From positions 847,213 through 911,212 of the forward strand of contig RHPI01002262.1 of the NCBI GenBank assembly GCA_009103225.1: a DNA stretch of 64,000 nt, written 5' to 3'. Source of the stretch: Chlorokybus atmophyticus (lineage: Eukaryota; Streptophyta; Chlorokybophyceae; Chlorokybales; Chlorokybaceae). A program made the translations under genes and the position numbers. Of this stretch, positions 11,656 through 22,734 are shown in pieces. The notes under the pieces are model-generated. The model made no database searches. It saw only the letters and a program-made list of their open reading frames with translations, and had not been told where the DNA came from. Each line of letters opens with the position of its first letter. The first letter of the stretch is position 1.

Positions 11656-12516
11656 TCAAGTTAAGCTTCTTGTTGACCGCTTCTCAGCCGACAGAAACGG
11701 GCGAGAAAGCGGGGCTGAAAGAGCTGCTGCGACACAACATCTCAAGCCCAGTGCAGGTATGGAAGGGGTAAAAGCAAGCAAACTCACCGTTGTGGTCTTA
11801 ACTATGGTATACTTCGATTACCGAAACAAATCAGAGCTAGATTATGACAACAATGATGATGAATTACTGAAATAGTTGCAAGCGGTTCAGCGACATGACT
11901 CGTATGTTGGGATTCGAAGTGTGGCACATGCCAATTGCATGCGGGATACGTAATCACAAGCACGTGTGTACGCACACGGGCGCTTGCACTCATGCATCTT
12001 GCATGCACACATGCACATGCATAGATACATGGACGAATGCCTCCGCAAGTGTAACCTCAATGACATGTGTGTATTTGGCATAGCTTTTTCGCTGCAAGAG
12101 CGTTCAAGCGCCAGAGGAAAAGCTACACGCAAGTGACCACCAACAACGCATCGTGTGCAAGGTCACACCGCGAGGCAGAGGTAAGTGCTGCTTGTTGCTG
12201 TTTGCGACGCATATATGTTGGCACACCTCTCAACATACGCCTGTAATTAACATGCTCATGTGCACGAGTGTATATAACAACCATAATAAGTTTGTGCATG
12301 GGCCCGGACTCCAGGCCCATACATACGCGCCGTGCGTGTGTGTGTGCGCACGCGTACTTTGTCTTCCCGTATCCATCCACAGCATGTTGCACTTGTCATC
12401 CGACTGGTGTGTACACCTGTGCAGGAGGGGACTTGTGGTTCTCATGGCACCAGCAGATACTCCTGCTGCAGTCACTCCTGCTGCATGGACTTGGGCATCA
12501 AGACTTCAGAGTATAG
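11656..12516 (+). CDS. Partial gene, three phase-consistent exons, unrecognised
   Basis: Exons 11656-11756, 12099-12180 and 12425-12516 (ending in TAG) have good acceptors, a strong GTAAGT donor at 12181 and compatible phases (0, then 1). The encoded tail contains KAGLKELLRHNISSPVQ, then EEKLHASDHQQRIVCKV, then a Leu-rich segment WHQQILLLQSLLLHGLGHQ before the stop. The 5' part was not found. An alternative frame of the last exon starts at ATG 12444 and encodes a 63-residue protein with one transmembrane helix ending at 12635. I cannot tell which is used. Confidence 0.35.
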
Positions 12517-12783
12517 AAGCGGTGCATCTAGCTGAGCATGGATCCCCTCTGATCCTCAGCTTGGTTGCATTTGTACTTACTAATACCTTTCTGATGTGTG
12601 TCTGGTGCTACAACGGTTGGTACCCTGTTAGTTAGATGCTTGAGCAATAAGGGCTACATCAAAGCAACTTGTGAATTTGGGGGTGTAGCTTGCCTTGTTT
12701 GCATGTGTCATGTGGATACCGAGGTTTTCAAGTGAACAACAAGGCTTGTGGATTGTCCCCAACACAAGCGGGAATGCACCGGG

Positions 12784-12942
12784 NNNNNNNNNNNNNNNNN
12801 NNNNNNNNNNNNNNNNNNNNNNNNNNNNNNNNNNNNNNNNNNNNNNNNNNNNNNNNNNNNNNNNNNNNNNNNNNNNNNNNNNNNNNNNNNNNNNNNNNNN
12901 NNNNNNNNNNNNNNNNNNNNNNNNNNNNNNNNNNNNNNNNNN
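12784..12942. other. Assembly gap (159 N)
   Basis: Run of unknown bases. Confidence 0.99.
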
Positions 12943-13203
12943 GGCATCCTTCAGTTATTCATCATCAAGGGAATGTACGACAGCCTTGTGCATGTGTGCA
13001 CAAACCGCGTGCTCCGCTGAACAAAAAAGGGTGGCTGGATGTGCATTCAAAGTAGCATTGTCATCCACATGACATTCGCATCATGACAAGCTACAAAACC
13101 AGTCAATAGAACAATCTATTAGCTTGCACATCCTTATGGTTCAAGACAAAACCACCATTCACACAAACACCAACACTGTACAACTACCACATGAGAAAGG
13201 GTA

Positions 13204-13711
13204 TCAGGCTACGTCGTGATATAATTCAACTCCAGATGCCGATACCTCCCTCCTATACGTAACTCTGTGCCAGCCGCAAATCCGCGCTAACACCCTGGTC
13301 CCCACATAATATATGATAAAATCGAAAAGTTTCATAAGGCCTAACTGTACCAACAGCCTAGGCAGCATTTCCGTTAGTATCGGGTCGGAGTAGATGAGGG
13401 CAGTGCTGTTCTGCAGGTCGCGGAGCGCTACCACTATCGTGTAGATGCTCAATACTAGCAAGAAACCACAGTTGACCCAGCGTTGCACGCTGTCATTGAC
13501 CAGAGGAACTTGAATCAGCACAACCTGTTTTTTTTAAGATGATGCATCATCTCAGCGCGTGGTAGGCATTGAGTTCAGTGCGTTATACATACCTCCACGC
13601 GGTTGTATGCTTCTCTTTTATAGTGTGCACATCACTCGAAGGCTGCAATTCTGGTGCGCCAGTCACAGCAGGTGTCTCAGCAGCAGCAGGAGTAACTGGA
13701 GCTGAAGCCAT
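13204..13711 (-). CDS. Small two-helix membrane protein, family copy C (intact)
   Basis: Exon 1 (13711-13593) starts at ATG and encodes a 39-residue Ala/Pro/Thr-rich N-terminus. It ends AG|GTATGT. Exon 2 (13489-13204) is entered after GACAG in the same phase as copy A. The 134-residue product has a helix WVNCGFLLVLSIYTIVVAL, a polar loop, a second amphipathic or hydrophobic segment LFDFIIYYVGTRVL and a short basic tail. It is longer than copy A and shares mainly the QRW/NRW entry motif and helix pattern. Just beyond it on the plus strand lie a CA-rich stretch and (GA)n repeat copy C, the same local layout as the other family members. Confidence 0.5.
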
Positions 13712-14368
13712 GTCAATTGCAAATCAATCTCTCGCGCGTAATCTGTGCAGTGGTGCCCCAATTAGTGACGCTGACAAGTGCAATATGCCGTGCATGAATG
13801 CAAACTGGCACGGGAAGCAAAGCAAACATGCGCATACAGATGCAACCATACACCCAGCAGCAAACGCATAGTTTTGCACGCGCGCACAGTCGCACATAGG
13901 TACAGACCCCCCTCTCCCTCCCCCCCTACACCAGGATTGAGACACACACACGCACATGCGCCCGCACACACGCCTGCCCCACCCTCGCAATGCACATGCG
14001 GATTGTGTACAGAGAGACACAGACACATGCGCACACTCAAGCACGCATGCACTCATGCGCAAGCGGACTTAAACTCACGTACACACCTCTGCACGACTGC
14101 ATGCACATAGATCCGAACACACAGACACAAACACACACCTGCCCGCACTGCGTGTGTGAGTGCATGCGTCCTCGCACTTGTATGCAAGAATCGACAAAGG
14201 ACACGAATGCATGCATAATCAAATATTCACGCATGATCACACGCAGGCAGGTACGCGCGTATGCACGCAAGCTTGCACCAACATCAAATCATCAATCACT
14301 GATGAGCATCTATTATTAATCTCAATGCAAATCTGCGTGTGTACGCGGGCGTGGGTGTGTGTGTGCGT

Positions 14369-14369
<1 letters not shown>

Positions 14370-14459
<90 letters not shown>

Positions 14460-14460
14460 N

Positions 14461-14520
<60 letters not shown>

Positions 14521-14800
14521 CACCTCTCCAGCCAACGTCAGAGCTGAGGACGTTCTCTCCTCCTCCCCCAAGGTATGCACCAAGTTGCCTACCACTACCG
14601 CACCACCCTTCCCCGCCGCCGCCTCAACGTGCACAAAACACAGCCAGGCTTTGTTTCACCCTCTCCATTCGTACAGTCCAAAGCAGCACACAGCTGAGCA
14701 AGCAGAAGAAACATATCTGCTGGCAACATCACGGTATGCGGCGACCCGCTCGTTTACCTGTACGGAAGTGAAGCGGGCCGCCGCATACAGTGAGATGCAC
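14370..14800 (+). repeat. (GA)n-bearing interspersed repeat, copy C
   Basis: A (GA)n tract spans about 14370-14517, interrupted by one unresolved base at 14460. The diverged repeat body follows (CCTTCCCCGCCGCCGCC near 14610) and a 20-bp inverted repeat at 14731-14791. The real tract length is unknown because of the N. Confidence 0.65.
14731..14791. repeat. 20-bp inverted repeat (hairpin), copy 2
   Basis: The arms ACGGTATGCGGCGACCCGCT and AGCGGGCCGCCGCATACAGT pair with two mismatches. It is the same hairpin as at 1921-1977, in the corresponding place of another repeat copy. Confidence 0.65.
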
Positions 14801-14939
14801 AAGACATGTTTTCCCTCACGTCGCTGACGTGACCTCTGGCGTTGGCCCTGAGGTCGTCGTTGTCATCGCCGGCATGGTTGAAGGCAACAGTGTATGTCAA
14901 CGGGTGACTTGCGCAAGTTAATACACGCACAGAGATAGC

Positions 14940-15006
14940 GGTAAGGATAATGGGCAGAGAGGCAGGTTGTTGCGGGGAGGCGCTGCTAGTGTACGCACGT
15001 ACGAAG
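14940..15006 (+). other. Isolated family X exon copy (diverged)
   Basis: The DNA GGTTGTTGCGGGGAGGCGCTGCTAG followed by an AAG|GTGACA donor matches the IEAESRVLREALL exon of family X, but the frame around it is disrupted. Confidence 0.4.
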
Positions 15007-15009
15007 GTG

Positions 15010-16024
15010 ACATCTTATTGTTGTGGTTGTTATGGTGGTGTTGGTTCCGTCTTTCTATTGAATTGATTGTTACTAGGGTAAAACGCCCTAACTTCGATGG
15101 TGACCCTAATTTCGTAGTGTTCACTTAATCAACGCTGTAAGGCACATTTTAAATTGGATTGGCTTAAAACTTTTACGGGAGCTGCAGCTCATTAAGAGCT
15201 ACTTAGCAAACCACAAACCACCTTGATCAACTATGTATTGCGCTAGTCATGTATTACTGAAAATGTAGTTATTTAATAACATCAAACCCGATTTCCGTTG
15301 AACGCTTGGTTTCGTCATAGCTGTTGCAAATCGTCGTTATATGCATGTGCGTGTGAGCGCGTGCGTGAGCGTGACGTTACAGTGGTTTATGTGGGTATGT
15401 GAACACGATCGGCTTATCATATGAAATTGTACCGAGGGACATACAACTATATATATATATTATATATATTTTTGATTGAACTCAACACCCAACATACTAT
15501 CAACAACAAGCACAAAAGGCTCGATAGTCACAGAATAGCTAAAGGTTGATGTTGCGTTGTTGTGTGGCCTACACATTAACATTGGGTGCAAGTGTGGAAG
15601 CTTCGCACTACCACCAGCACCGGTAATTTTGGGACCCCCCGAGTCCTGATTATTCACGCCATCTCGTCTGAATATTGATGACTTGATCCGTTTCACGCCT
15701 TTTGTCCGTGAATATCCAATGGTTATTGTACTTTCTGTCCCATCCCTGCCAAAAGGAACAGCGTTCTTCACCCGCAAGACGCATTCATATTCAACGTACA
15801 TACCACTGAACCTCGTTTCAACCCGTACACTTTGCATTTCAAACTGAGTATTTCGTGCATATTCAAGGTCAGTCAAGTTGTACTTGATGAACGATATGGT
15901 ACAATGAATTGTCAGTGCCCAAACAGCAGAATAATCACCCAGCGTGTGTGGTGCTGGCTACGACTTGCCGCGAAAACCCTGAGTCCTAAATACCATTGCA
16001 TAGTCACCGTCATATTCAGGGAAC
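15010..16024. other. Mostly AT-rich non-coding DNA
   Basis: AT-rich with a (TA)n patch near 15450-15470 and several GAATATTCA-type words. A 138-codon minus-strand open frame at 15460-15876 has no recognisable domain and I do not call it a gene. Confidence 0.4.
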
Positions 16025-16025
16025 A

Positions 16026-16186
16026 TGAAATACACCAAGTCCCAAGTGCCATCGAACATTCAACACCACTTGACAAAACTGCTGATGTGAAATTACACCA
16101 AGTGCCAAGTGCCATTGAAAGTTCAACACCACTTGGCAAAACTGCCGCTGTGAAATTACACTAAGTCCCAAGTGCCATTGAAAAGG
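16026..16186. repeat. Tandem repeat, unit 62-63 bp, about 2.6 copies
   Basis: The phrase TGAAAT(T)ACACCAAGT recurs at 16026, 16088 and 16151, with intervening CCAAGTGCCATTGAA and TTCAACACCACTTG. The array ends about 130 bp past the stop codon of the SUMO protease gene. Confidence 0.8.
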
Positions 16187-16314
16187 CAAGCATGCTAATG
16201 GCATGCATTCTAAATTCTATTAAGCACAAAGTTAGCTTGGGCTACTATTACACAGCTGGCCAATGAACCTGTGCTTTTGACTACAATTTAGCTATGTACC
16301 AACCGCCTGCTACT

Positions 16315-17695
16315 TCACATCCGCCGTGACGTTTGCTGTGCTGGCATGCTGTCCATGAGTGTTCGCAGTCGTCTCCTTAAGCTGTCTGCCTCTTTTGGAC
16401 GAAACCAATCCTTTTGCATCTGCGTTGCACACACCCACACCATCTGGTTGCTCAACACATGTCAACCTACACGACTTTGCACTAAGGCAGCTGCCATATG
16501 GAGTACATTCCAATGCATGAGCTGTACCTGCTGAAATATTGGGGCGTTTTGCTCAATTGGACCAGCTTGTATCCCATCTATAAACTTGTCAAGGTAAACC
16601 ATGACAAACAGCCCGCACGCAACTCCATCCCTCTGCTGAGGGACCTGCACGAACACGCTGTGTCAATGCGGGCGAACCAAACGTATGTGCATCTACATAG
16701 GGATTGTGCCGGGAGAGGGCGTGACCTCATCACCAGGCCAAAACAACATGTCCTCCCTGTGGATCAAGTAGCGGGACGTTTGCGGGAGAGAAGCGCTGTT
16801 GCGACTCACTTCCATGCTTCCTGCCCCACATATAGTTTAGATAAGCGCGCATTGGTCCGTCGACGTTGCGATGTAGACCAAGGGAGTCGAGATGGACGAT
16901 CAAGGGCGGCGTGTTGCTTCCAAGTTCCCCTCCAGGATTGCACACTAGCAGCAGACTCCAGTGAGTCCTGTGGCATGCAGACTTCAAAGTGAGTCCATGT
17001 GAGCAAGTACAGCAGCACTGCAGTGTGAGAACGTGGCTTCACTCTCACCGGCTGTCTGGGTTGACAATTGCTGCCAGCAAGTTCTTGGAAAACGGATCGT
17101 TCTCCCACCTGTCTATCCTGTGATTGCCACTGTGCCAGTTATGTTGTTCATGGCAGTGCACAATCTTGGTGTAGAAGTGCGGGTTGAACAGCCTCACGTG
17201 AATGCCTTCAGCTCTGCCCACGACCTCCTCTTCCTTATATCTGCGCGTGCGTGACACATACATGACACAGCTGCACAACACCAACAACGCAAGGCTCATA
17301 CCTGCAAAAGAAGTGGAGCACGGTGTCGTTGAGCTCCTGTCTGCCGTCCAGCAACTTTCTGTCCGCTTCAAACACTGGCACCGCATCACGTGCATTTGCA
17401 CTAGGGTAAATGAACAGGGGCACAGGTGTTGACGCCTCAACTTCAGCACCCGGCCCGTCCAGCACCATGATGTCATCATCGCTGTCCACGAGGTCCACAA
17501 CTGCTGCAGCCGTCGTGGTTCCCTGACTTGGGTGCTGGCGACGTTCCTCGTTGGCATCCTCATCATCAAGTTCCATCGGGACTGGCTCTGCAGCGTAAAA
17601 AGGTAGGATTATGCAATAAGCGCCGCAACGCAACATTCATAGTAACATTGACGGTCGTAAAACAGCAGCTTACCATTGTTCAACTTCATTGCCAT
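16315..17695 (-). CDS. ULP2/SENP6-type SUMO protease (peptidase C48), short form
   Basis: Six exons (17695-17674, 17587-17302, 17240-17049, 16967-16734, 16657-16528, 16410-16315) join in phase into 319 residues. C48 peptidases cleave SUMO from proteins or trim SUMO chains. The catalytic parts are present: a substrate-entry region with LNDTVLHFF, then FNPHFYTKIV, catalytic His169 (THWSLLLVCNPG), Asp194 (PLIVHLDSLG), Gln253 and Cys259 (VPQQRDGVACGLF). The C-terminal DWFRPKEAD resembles the NWFPPEEA tail of plant ULP2-like enzymes. The N-terminus is acidic and carries VVDLVDSDDD, a good SUMO-interacting motif. It is shorter than typical ULP2 proteins. C48 domains also travel in plant transposons, but no transposase is adjacent and the frame is intact. 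Confidence 0.8.
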
Positions 17696-17699
17696 TGAA

Positions 17700-18150
17700 T
17701 AACTACTCACATGTAGGACTTAGTGTGCAGGCTAGATTACTATGAGTAATCAAACAATACATGCGTGCATATTCAGTGGTGTAGTACAATTGCAGCACCA
17801 CACCATACAGGGTGAATATCCAACTCTACTGCAAGTGAAAGTTTTGGGTGACTGTAAGTGTTCAAACAATCCCTGCGTGCATATTCAAGTCTGCTGCAGC
17901 TGCCATATGGAATACTACAGGTATTCAAACGAACCCTGCCTGTGAATGTTCAACGCTTTTGCAAGAGTCTGTCTTGCCTAACTACAAGTATTCAAACGAT
18001 TCCTGCTTGAATATTCATGGTGCAATACATGTGATGGTCACAGCACTACACCATACAGGTTGAATGTACAGCTCCACTGCAAGTGAATAAATGCCCCACA
18101 TATAGGACTAGTGTGCAATCTAATTGCCACAGGGATATTCACCGACAATT
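17700..18150. repeat. Degenerate repeat cluster around 'ATTCAAACRA' words
   Basis: Segments such as ACACCATACAGGKTGAATRT, CTCTACTGCAAGTGAA and ATTCAAACGAACCCTGC recur two to four times in changed order. It lies immediately upstream of the SUMO protease start codon, so it could contain its promoter. Confidence 0.5.
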
Positions 18151-18299
18151 ACATTGAACAGGCTTTAACACCTTTCAGACCAAACGGTCTGAATATTCAT
18201 CTCGACATGCAGGAGCCAGGGACGCCGTATTCTAGGCTATTCACCCCTGTTTTTGTTGACTATTCAGACCAAACAATCTGAAAATTCAGGAATGGGGGG

Positions 18300-18830
18300 G
18301 GCTCAGAATTACCGGTGCAGGCGGCCGTTCCCTTCTACGGGACTGACGACCTGATACAGACCTGATAATGTGGGTTTCATTGTGTTTTGCATTTGCTGTT
18401 GCGGAAGTCATATCATCTTGCTCGTAGCAGACAGACACGACATTGATGCACTTGCATACACCACCAGGTGTTCACTACTTGCATGCATGCACATATACAC
18501 ATGCTCGCACAGACATGCGGACGCATACAAGCATGTGCACATGTGCATGAGCGCACGCACGCACACATACACACACATGCATGCGGCGGTACACGCGCGC
18601 ACGGCGACAGTTGCCCACGCGTGCGCACACAAGCACGCATGCACACGCACATGCACGCCCTCCCCTGTCGGCAGCAAGAATAGATGTGGCTGCTGTGAAG
18701 CCGTTGCCGTCAAGGTCTATGCAGCGTTGCACCACACCAAATGCAAGTCCAAGCCCCACACCTTTGGCGTACCTCTTTTATGGTGGCGAATTCATGACGC
18801 ATCATTTTGAATAACTTCTAAAAGTATATT
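18300..18830. repeat. Duplicate of the 22.44-22.69 kb segment
   Basis: Blocks such as GATCTGATAAYG...GTTGT.CCAGTCA..TCAT, the following CA-rich stretch, and CCCCAYACCTYTGGCGTA match the segment at 22440-22690 in the same orientation. No gene was identified. Confidence 0.5.
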
Positions 18831-19591
18831 CAAAGAAGTGCAGCTGTGTCACGTGTGCTCTTGAGCATTGCAAAACCTAGTGTGGTGCTACGCCTATGCC
18901 GCATGGGCGTCAGCACTATAGGCTGTAGTGCATGTTAACTGCATGCGGTTTGTGCTCGATACACACGATTGAGTGTACAAAAGAACCGTAGGAGCACGTT
19001 GCAAATATTACACGATGACTGACAAGGGACTGAGGGACTGACGGGTGCCTGACCCTGCCTGACCCTACCTGACGTTACGGATTGGTCTGTACAGGGACTT
19101 TTTAGGACGGCCGTGACTATTAAGCAACATATACCGACGGCAAGCGGTGAACCGATAAGTACAATCAGCGGCGGCCTGCCTGTGACGGCAACACCGCACT
19201 TTAGGGTGACGGCCGCTTGTCGGTCGTCCCGTTTGCGCGATGGCAACCTATCTGTATAGCAGATAAGTCACGTTTTGGTCACATATAGTGACGGCCGACC
19301 GTCGGTCGTACCTTGACCATCGAAAAGTATGCGCGACGGCCTGCCTACTTTGGCAAGCCAGTCACCGTTAGTCCCTATCAGGTGACCTTATCGCGTTTAA
19401 TAAGTGACGGCCGATTGCCGGTCGTGCACTTGAGGCGGTGGCGACCTACTTATTGTGTGTCAAGTATGATAAGAAAGTGACCGCCGGTCCCTAAAGGTCG
19501 GCAAGTCGGGCCGGTGGTACCGGCCGGCAAGTCGAGACGCTGATACAATGCAGCCGCCGTACTATGTTAATGGTACGAACATTGCCATTGT

Positions 19592-19639
19592 CGCAATGGC
19601 ACTATCGTACCATACTAATAATACGATAGTGCCATTGCG
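19592..19639. repeat. Hairpin, perfect 18-bp stem, 12-base loop
   Basis: Arms 19592-19609 (CGCAATGGCACTATCGTA) and 19622-19639 are exact reverse complements. A third, imperfect half-copy follows at 19665-19685. Confidence 0.9.
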
Positions 19640-19706
19640 GCAATGGTTTTTTTGTACCATAATAATAATACGATAATGCCGTTGCGAGTCACATTTCAAC
19701 AAAGCG

Positions 19707-19739
19707 TTTGAATAACTTGGGCTGCCCAAGTTATTCAAA
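19707..19739. repeat. Near-perfect 33-base palindrome
   Basis: Arms TTTGAATAACTTGGGC and GCCCAAGTTATTCAAA are separated by a single T. Confidence 0.9.
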
Positions 19740-19979
19740 TGCTCAACGGCTCCAAGTCGAACAGAGCGTTGTGGGCGGCGGCGGCGGCGGCGGCAACGGC
19801 TAACAGTAGGTGAGCTTGGTTGACGTTGAACTACGCGCAACACCGCATGCCATCTAACCACCCTCCTTGCCTTAGGGCGGCCAGGCCAGGCCAGGCTAGG
19901 CCCGACCAGGCCAGGCGGCGGAGAAGGAACGGCGGCGGCGGAGGCTGGAGCTGGCGGTGCAAGAGCCGCAGCTCAGTAC

Positions 19980-20085
19980 AAGGGTAGTACTAGCAGTAGT
20001 GCCTAAGGTAGTAGTAGCAGTAGTGGTAGTGGTAGCAGTAGTGGTAGTCAAGTTGTACTAGCAGTAGTAGTAGCTCAGTATATTA
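19980..20085. repeat. Imperfect (AGT)n trinucleotide stretch
   Basis: Repeated AGT/GGT/GCAGT words on the plus strand, inside the transposon-like region. Confidence 0.8.
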
Positions 20086-20540
20086 CATTGTAATTTATTA
20101 TTTTTTTTTGTTTTTTAAACTATTATTACTAATTTATATTATTTGTCACGCATTCTTGCACAGCTGATGTCGACAATCACGTGTGACACTTATTCATGAT
20201 TGAGCGGTACCAGCAAATACCTTTGAAGGTACACATTAGTAGCGGTAGGTACCTTAAGGTATCTGACAATTTCGCTCAGTTAGCGTACAGTCGCCGGTAC
20301 CCAACTGATAAGTACCGGTCGCTTACCTGTTAGTTAGGTCAAGTCCCCTTTGCTTAACTGTTGAGTACCTGACAGGTACCTATTAATTAGGGTCAGTCCC
20401 TTCATGGAGACGGCCGCCAACTAATAGTGACGGCCGCTATGCTCAGGTCCCTGTATCGAGATCGCCGATAGACTGAAGGTCGACAGTCTAAATGAGTATC
20501 CTCAGCACGGCCGTTGCCAATATTTAGTCGGCCGGCAGGG

Positions 20541-20929
20541 GAAACATTTTGCGACGCATGCGCACACGCAAGCATGAGTAAGTATGCAGCAAGTTGGCAA
20601 TAATTACAAGCTACCAACTTTCAGCACCAACTGGCTTGCCTCAATCATGTGAGGTTAGCGATGTGTGGGACATTTGCGTGTGGTTGTGTGTGCATAAAAG
20701 TAAGGATCGAGCAGTTGAGAAGTAAAACTGGGGTTGAGGGCTTTCTGGTTTGGGACCCATCTCCTAGGCTTGTTGTGCAATCACAATTTCAACAACTATC
20801 AATATGACGCTTGTATATAGCAATCTATACAAACATTTGCACAAACCCTCAGTGGAATATCATAATGTCTCTATACACAACCACTGTGGCACGCGAGGAA
20901 GGCTAATGGAACCAGTATTAACGTAACTC
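20541..20929. other. Intergenic, no gene found
   Basis: No exon or repeat with support. The right part (20860-20929) aligns with 23740-23815 and belongs to the duplicated membrane-gene unit. Confidence 0.4.
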
Positions 20930-21362
20930 ATCAGAGGATGAAGCCGCCACCTCACGCTTGCGATGCGCCATGCGCATGCGTGCAGCCATCCCTGTGACCA
21001 ACTCATATCCGTCTTGATAAGTGATAAACACGCCTAGGAAGGCAGGCAGCAGCACGAGGATGCAAGTGCAAACATCCATTCAATCGTATCTACCCACGTA
21101 AATGTGGGTAGCGAATGGCAGCGCCTGGAAGAGCTGATAGGTGGCTACGAGTGCGTACAATACGGTAGTAAACAAGCGATAAAATAATCACCTATCAACA
21201 TAGTGACGATATCAATGAGCACATCCTTGTCCTCAATTGTATATATCATCTTGGGTCGAGTGCACCGGTGTATTATTACCTGAGAGTGGTGGTGTACTCT
21301 GGCACACGCACCACCACATCTCTGTGTTGAGTTTGTAGTGCGGAAGTAACTGGCGATGCCAT
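20930..21362 (-). pseudogene. Two-helix membrane protein, copy D (nonsense codon)
   Basis: Exon 1 is intact from ATG at 21362 to an AG|GTAATA donor (MASPVTSALQTQHRDV...YTTTL). At the start of exon 2, where copies A and B have AG|G TGG (Arg-Trp), this copy has AG|G TGA, a stop. Downstream the frame still reads LFYRLFTTVLYALVATYQLF, so the first helix remains recognisable. The tail region near 20950-21000 is also conserved at the DNA level. Confidence 0.6.
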
Positions 21363-21486
21363 GAGGACTGCAAATCCTTTTCAAGTAATTATAAGCTGTG
21401 CAGTGGAAACCCAGTCAGCACAAATGAAGTACGCCATACACGCATGCACAGATGAACACAGCTACGCAATTGCAGACACACGCATG

Positions 21487-21493
<7 letters not shown>

Positions 21494-21582
<89 letters not shown>

Positions 21583-21905
21583 CCACCTTCAGTCAGGCAG
21601 CTTCACATCCAGAGCAGGTTGTGTCTCGCCCCCTATCACAAGGCATGCACCAGCGTGTGCGCCAACAACAACCAAATCCGCCAGGCCGCAACCTTCCCCG
21701 CCGCCTAACACTGCACAAACCGCACAAACAAAGGCCCTCAGGCCCAACGCACGCACGCACGCACATTGCCATTTGCATGTTGAGGCTAGCCGTATCTGAC
21801 ATGCAGTAACCGAAGTACTAAACTTTCGCATCCTGCTGTGATACGCTGCGTATATCGACTTCGTTTGCGCGGAAAGCAACGCCAGGCGGTCAGGTCACAG
21901 ATACC
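21494..21905 (+). repeat. (GA)n-bearing interspersed repeat, copy D
   Basis: Uninterrupted (GA)n at 21494-21578, then the shared body (CAGGTTGTG...AAGGCATGCACCAGC...CGCAACCTTCCCCGCCG). It ends in a GATACGCTGCGTAT...GTCAGTTACG segment. It closely resembles copies B and E. Confidence 0.75.
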
Positions 21906-22004
21906 AGCGTGTCAGTTACGCATTGCTGTCATCGCCGGCGTCGTTGGCGGTGTCGTTGGTGTAGTCGCCTTCAGGTAGATTGAGTAAGGTTTGAGAGACA
22001 CGCA

Positions 22005-22092
22005 CACAGAGACAGAGGGAGAGCGAGTGGACTGATATGGTACAGGCGGAGAGCAGAGTGTCGCGGGAGTCGCTGCTGGCGCAAGCTCGAAG
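22005..22092 (+). other. Isolated family X exon copy
   Basis: Reads MVQAESRVSRESLLAQAR and ends at AAG|GTGAGA. A hydrophobic stretch (IAVIAGVVGGVVGVVAF) ending at a CAG|GTAGAT donor lies just upstream at about 21920-21978. The same two-exon start is seen in the 25-kb copy. Confidence 0.5.
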
Positions 22093-22734
22093 GTGAGAGA
22101 TCCTGATGTTATTGTAATGTTCGTTGTTTCTTCTGCCTTGCTATCAAATATCACTGTCAATGCTGGAACAACTGTGTCTGCCTGATCTGTAAGTAATACA
22201 AGCCATTTTCTTGCCTACAAGCCACAGGTGTGCGTGTATGGGAGCGTGCGTCTGTGTGTGCGTGTATGTGTTCGCGTGCGCATGTGCTTGTGCCTCTAAT
22301 GCAAGCACTTATGTGATACTAAGAGACCATCTCTCTGGCAGAGAGAGTTACTACTTGTTGTTTGGTTGTCGGGGTGCAAGTGTAGACATGTGGTGGCAGT
22401 ATGGGTGTGTGCTGCACGTGTGGAGGCTTTGCACTACTTCCAGGCAGCCCTTTCGTTTCCACGGTGCTGATGATCTGATAACGCGGGCATGTCAATCATC
22501 CTTGTGGCGTGCATGTGTTGTTGTGCCAGTCACATTGTCATATAGCTCGTCGCAGTTGACACGTGCATGCACATGTGAACTCTCTCGCACACGCATGCAC
22601 ATTCAGGCACGTGCAAGCACGCACACATTAACTGTTGTTGCACAATGCCACGTGCGAGCCCCATACCTCTGGCGTAGCTTCTCGTATGATAGCGCCTTAT
22701 CACACAGCACTTGGTACAGAATGTGAGATTGGTT

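Larger units (their letters stand above)
19000..20540. mobile_element. Non-autonomous DNA-transposon-like region
   Basis: Many copies of GTGACGGCCG...CGGTCGT occur (near 19200, 19290, 19405, 20410 and 20430), with GGGACT/AGTCCC and GGTACC words clustered towards the ends. This is the pattern of subterminal repeats in CACTA-like or similar elements. Between them are two strong hairpins, a GGCCA minisatellite and an (AGT)n-like stretch (19980-20085). No transposase frame is visible and exact ends and target duplication could not be fixed. Confidence 0.5.

Noticed and set aside
15460-15876. 138-codon minus-strand open frame
   Set aside because: No recognisable domain, no splice context, AT-rich flank with repeat words. 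Length alone is not enough.
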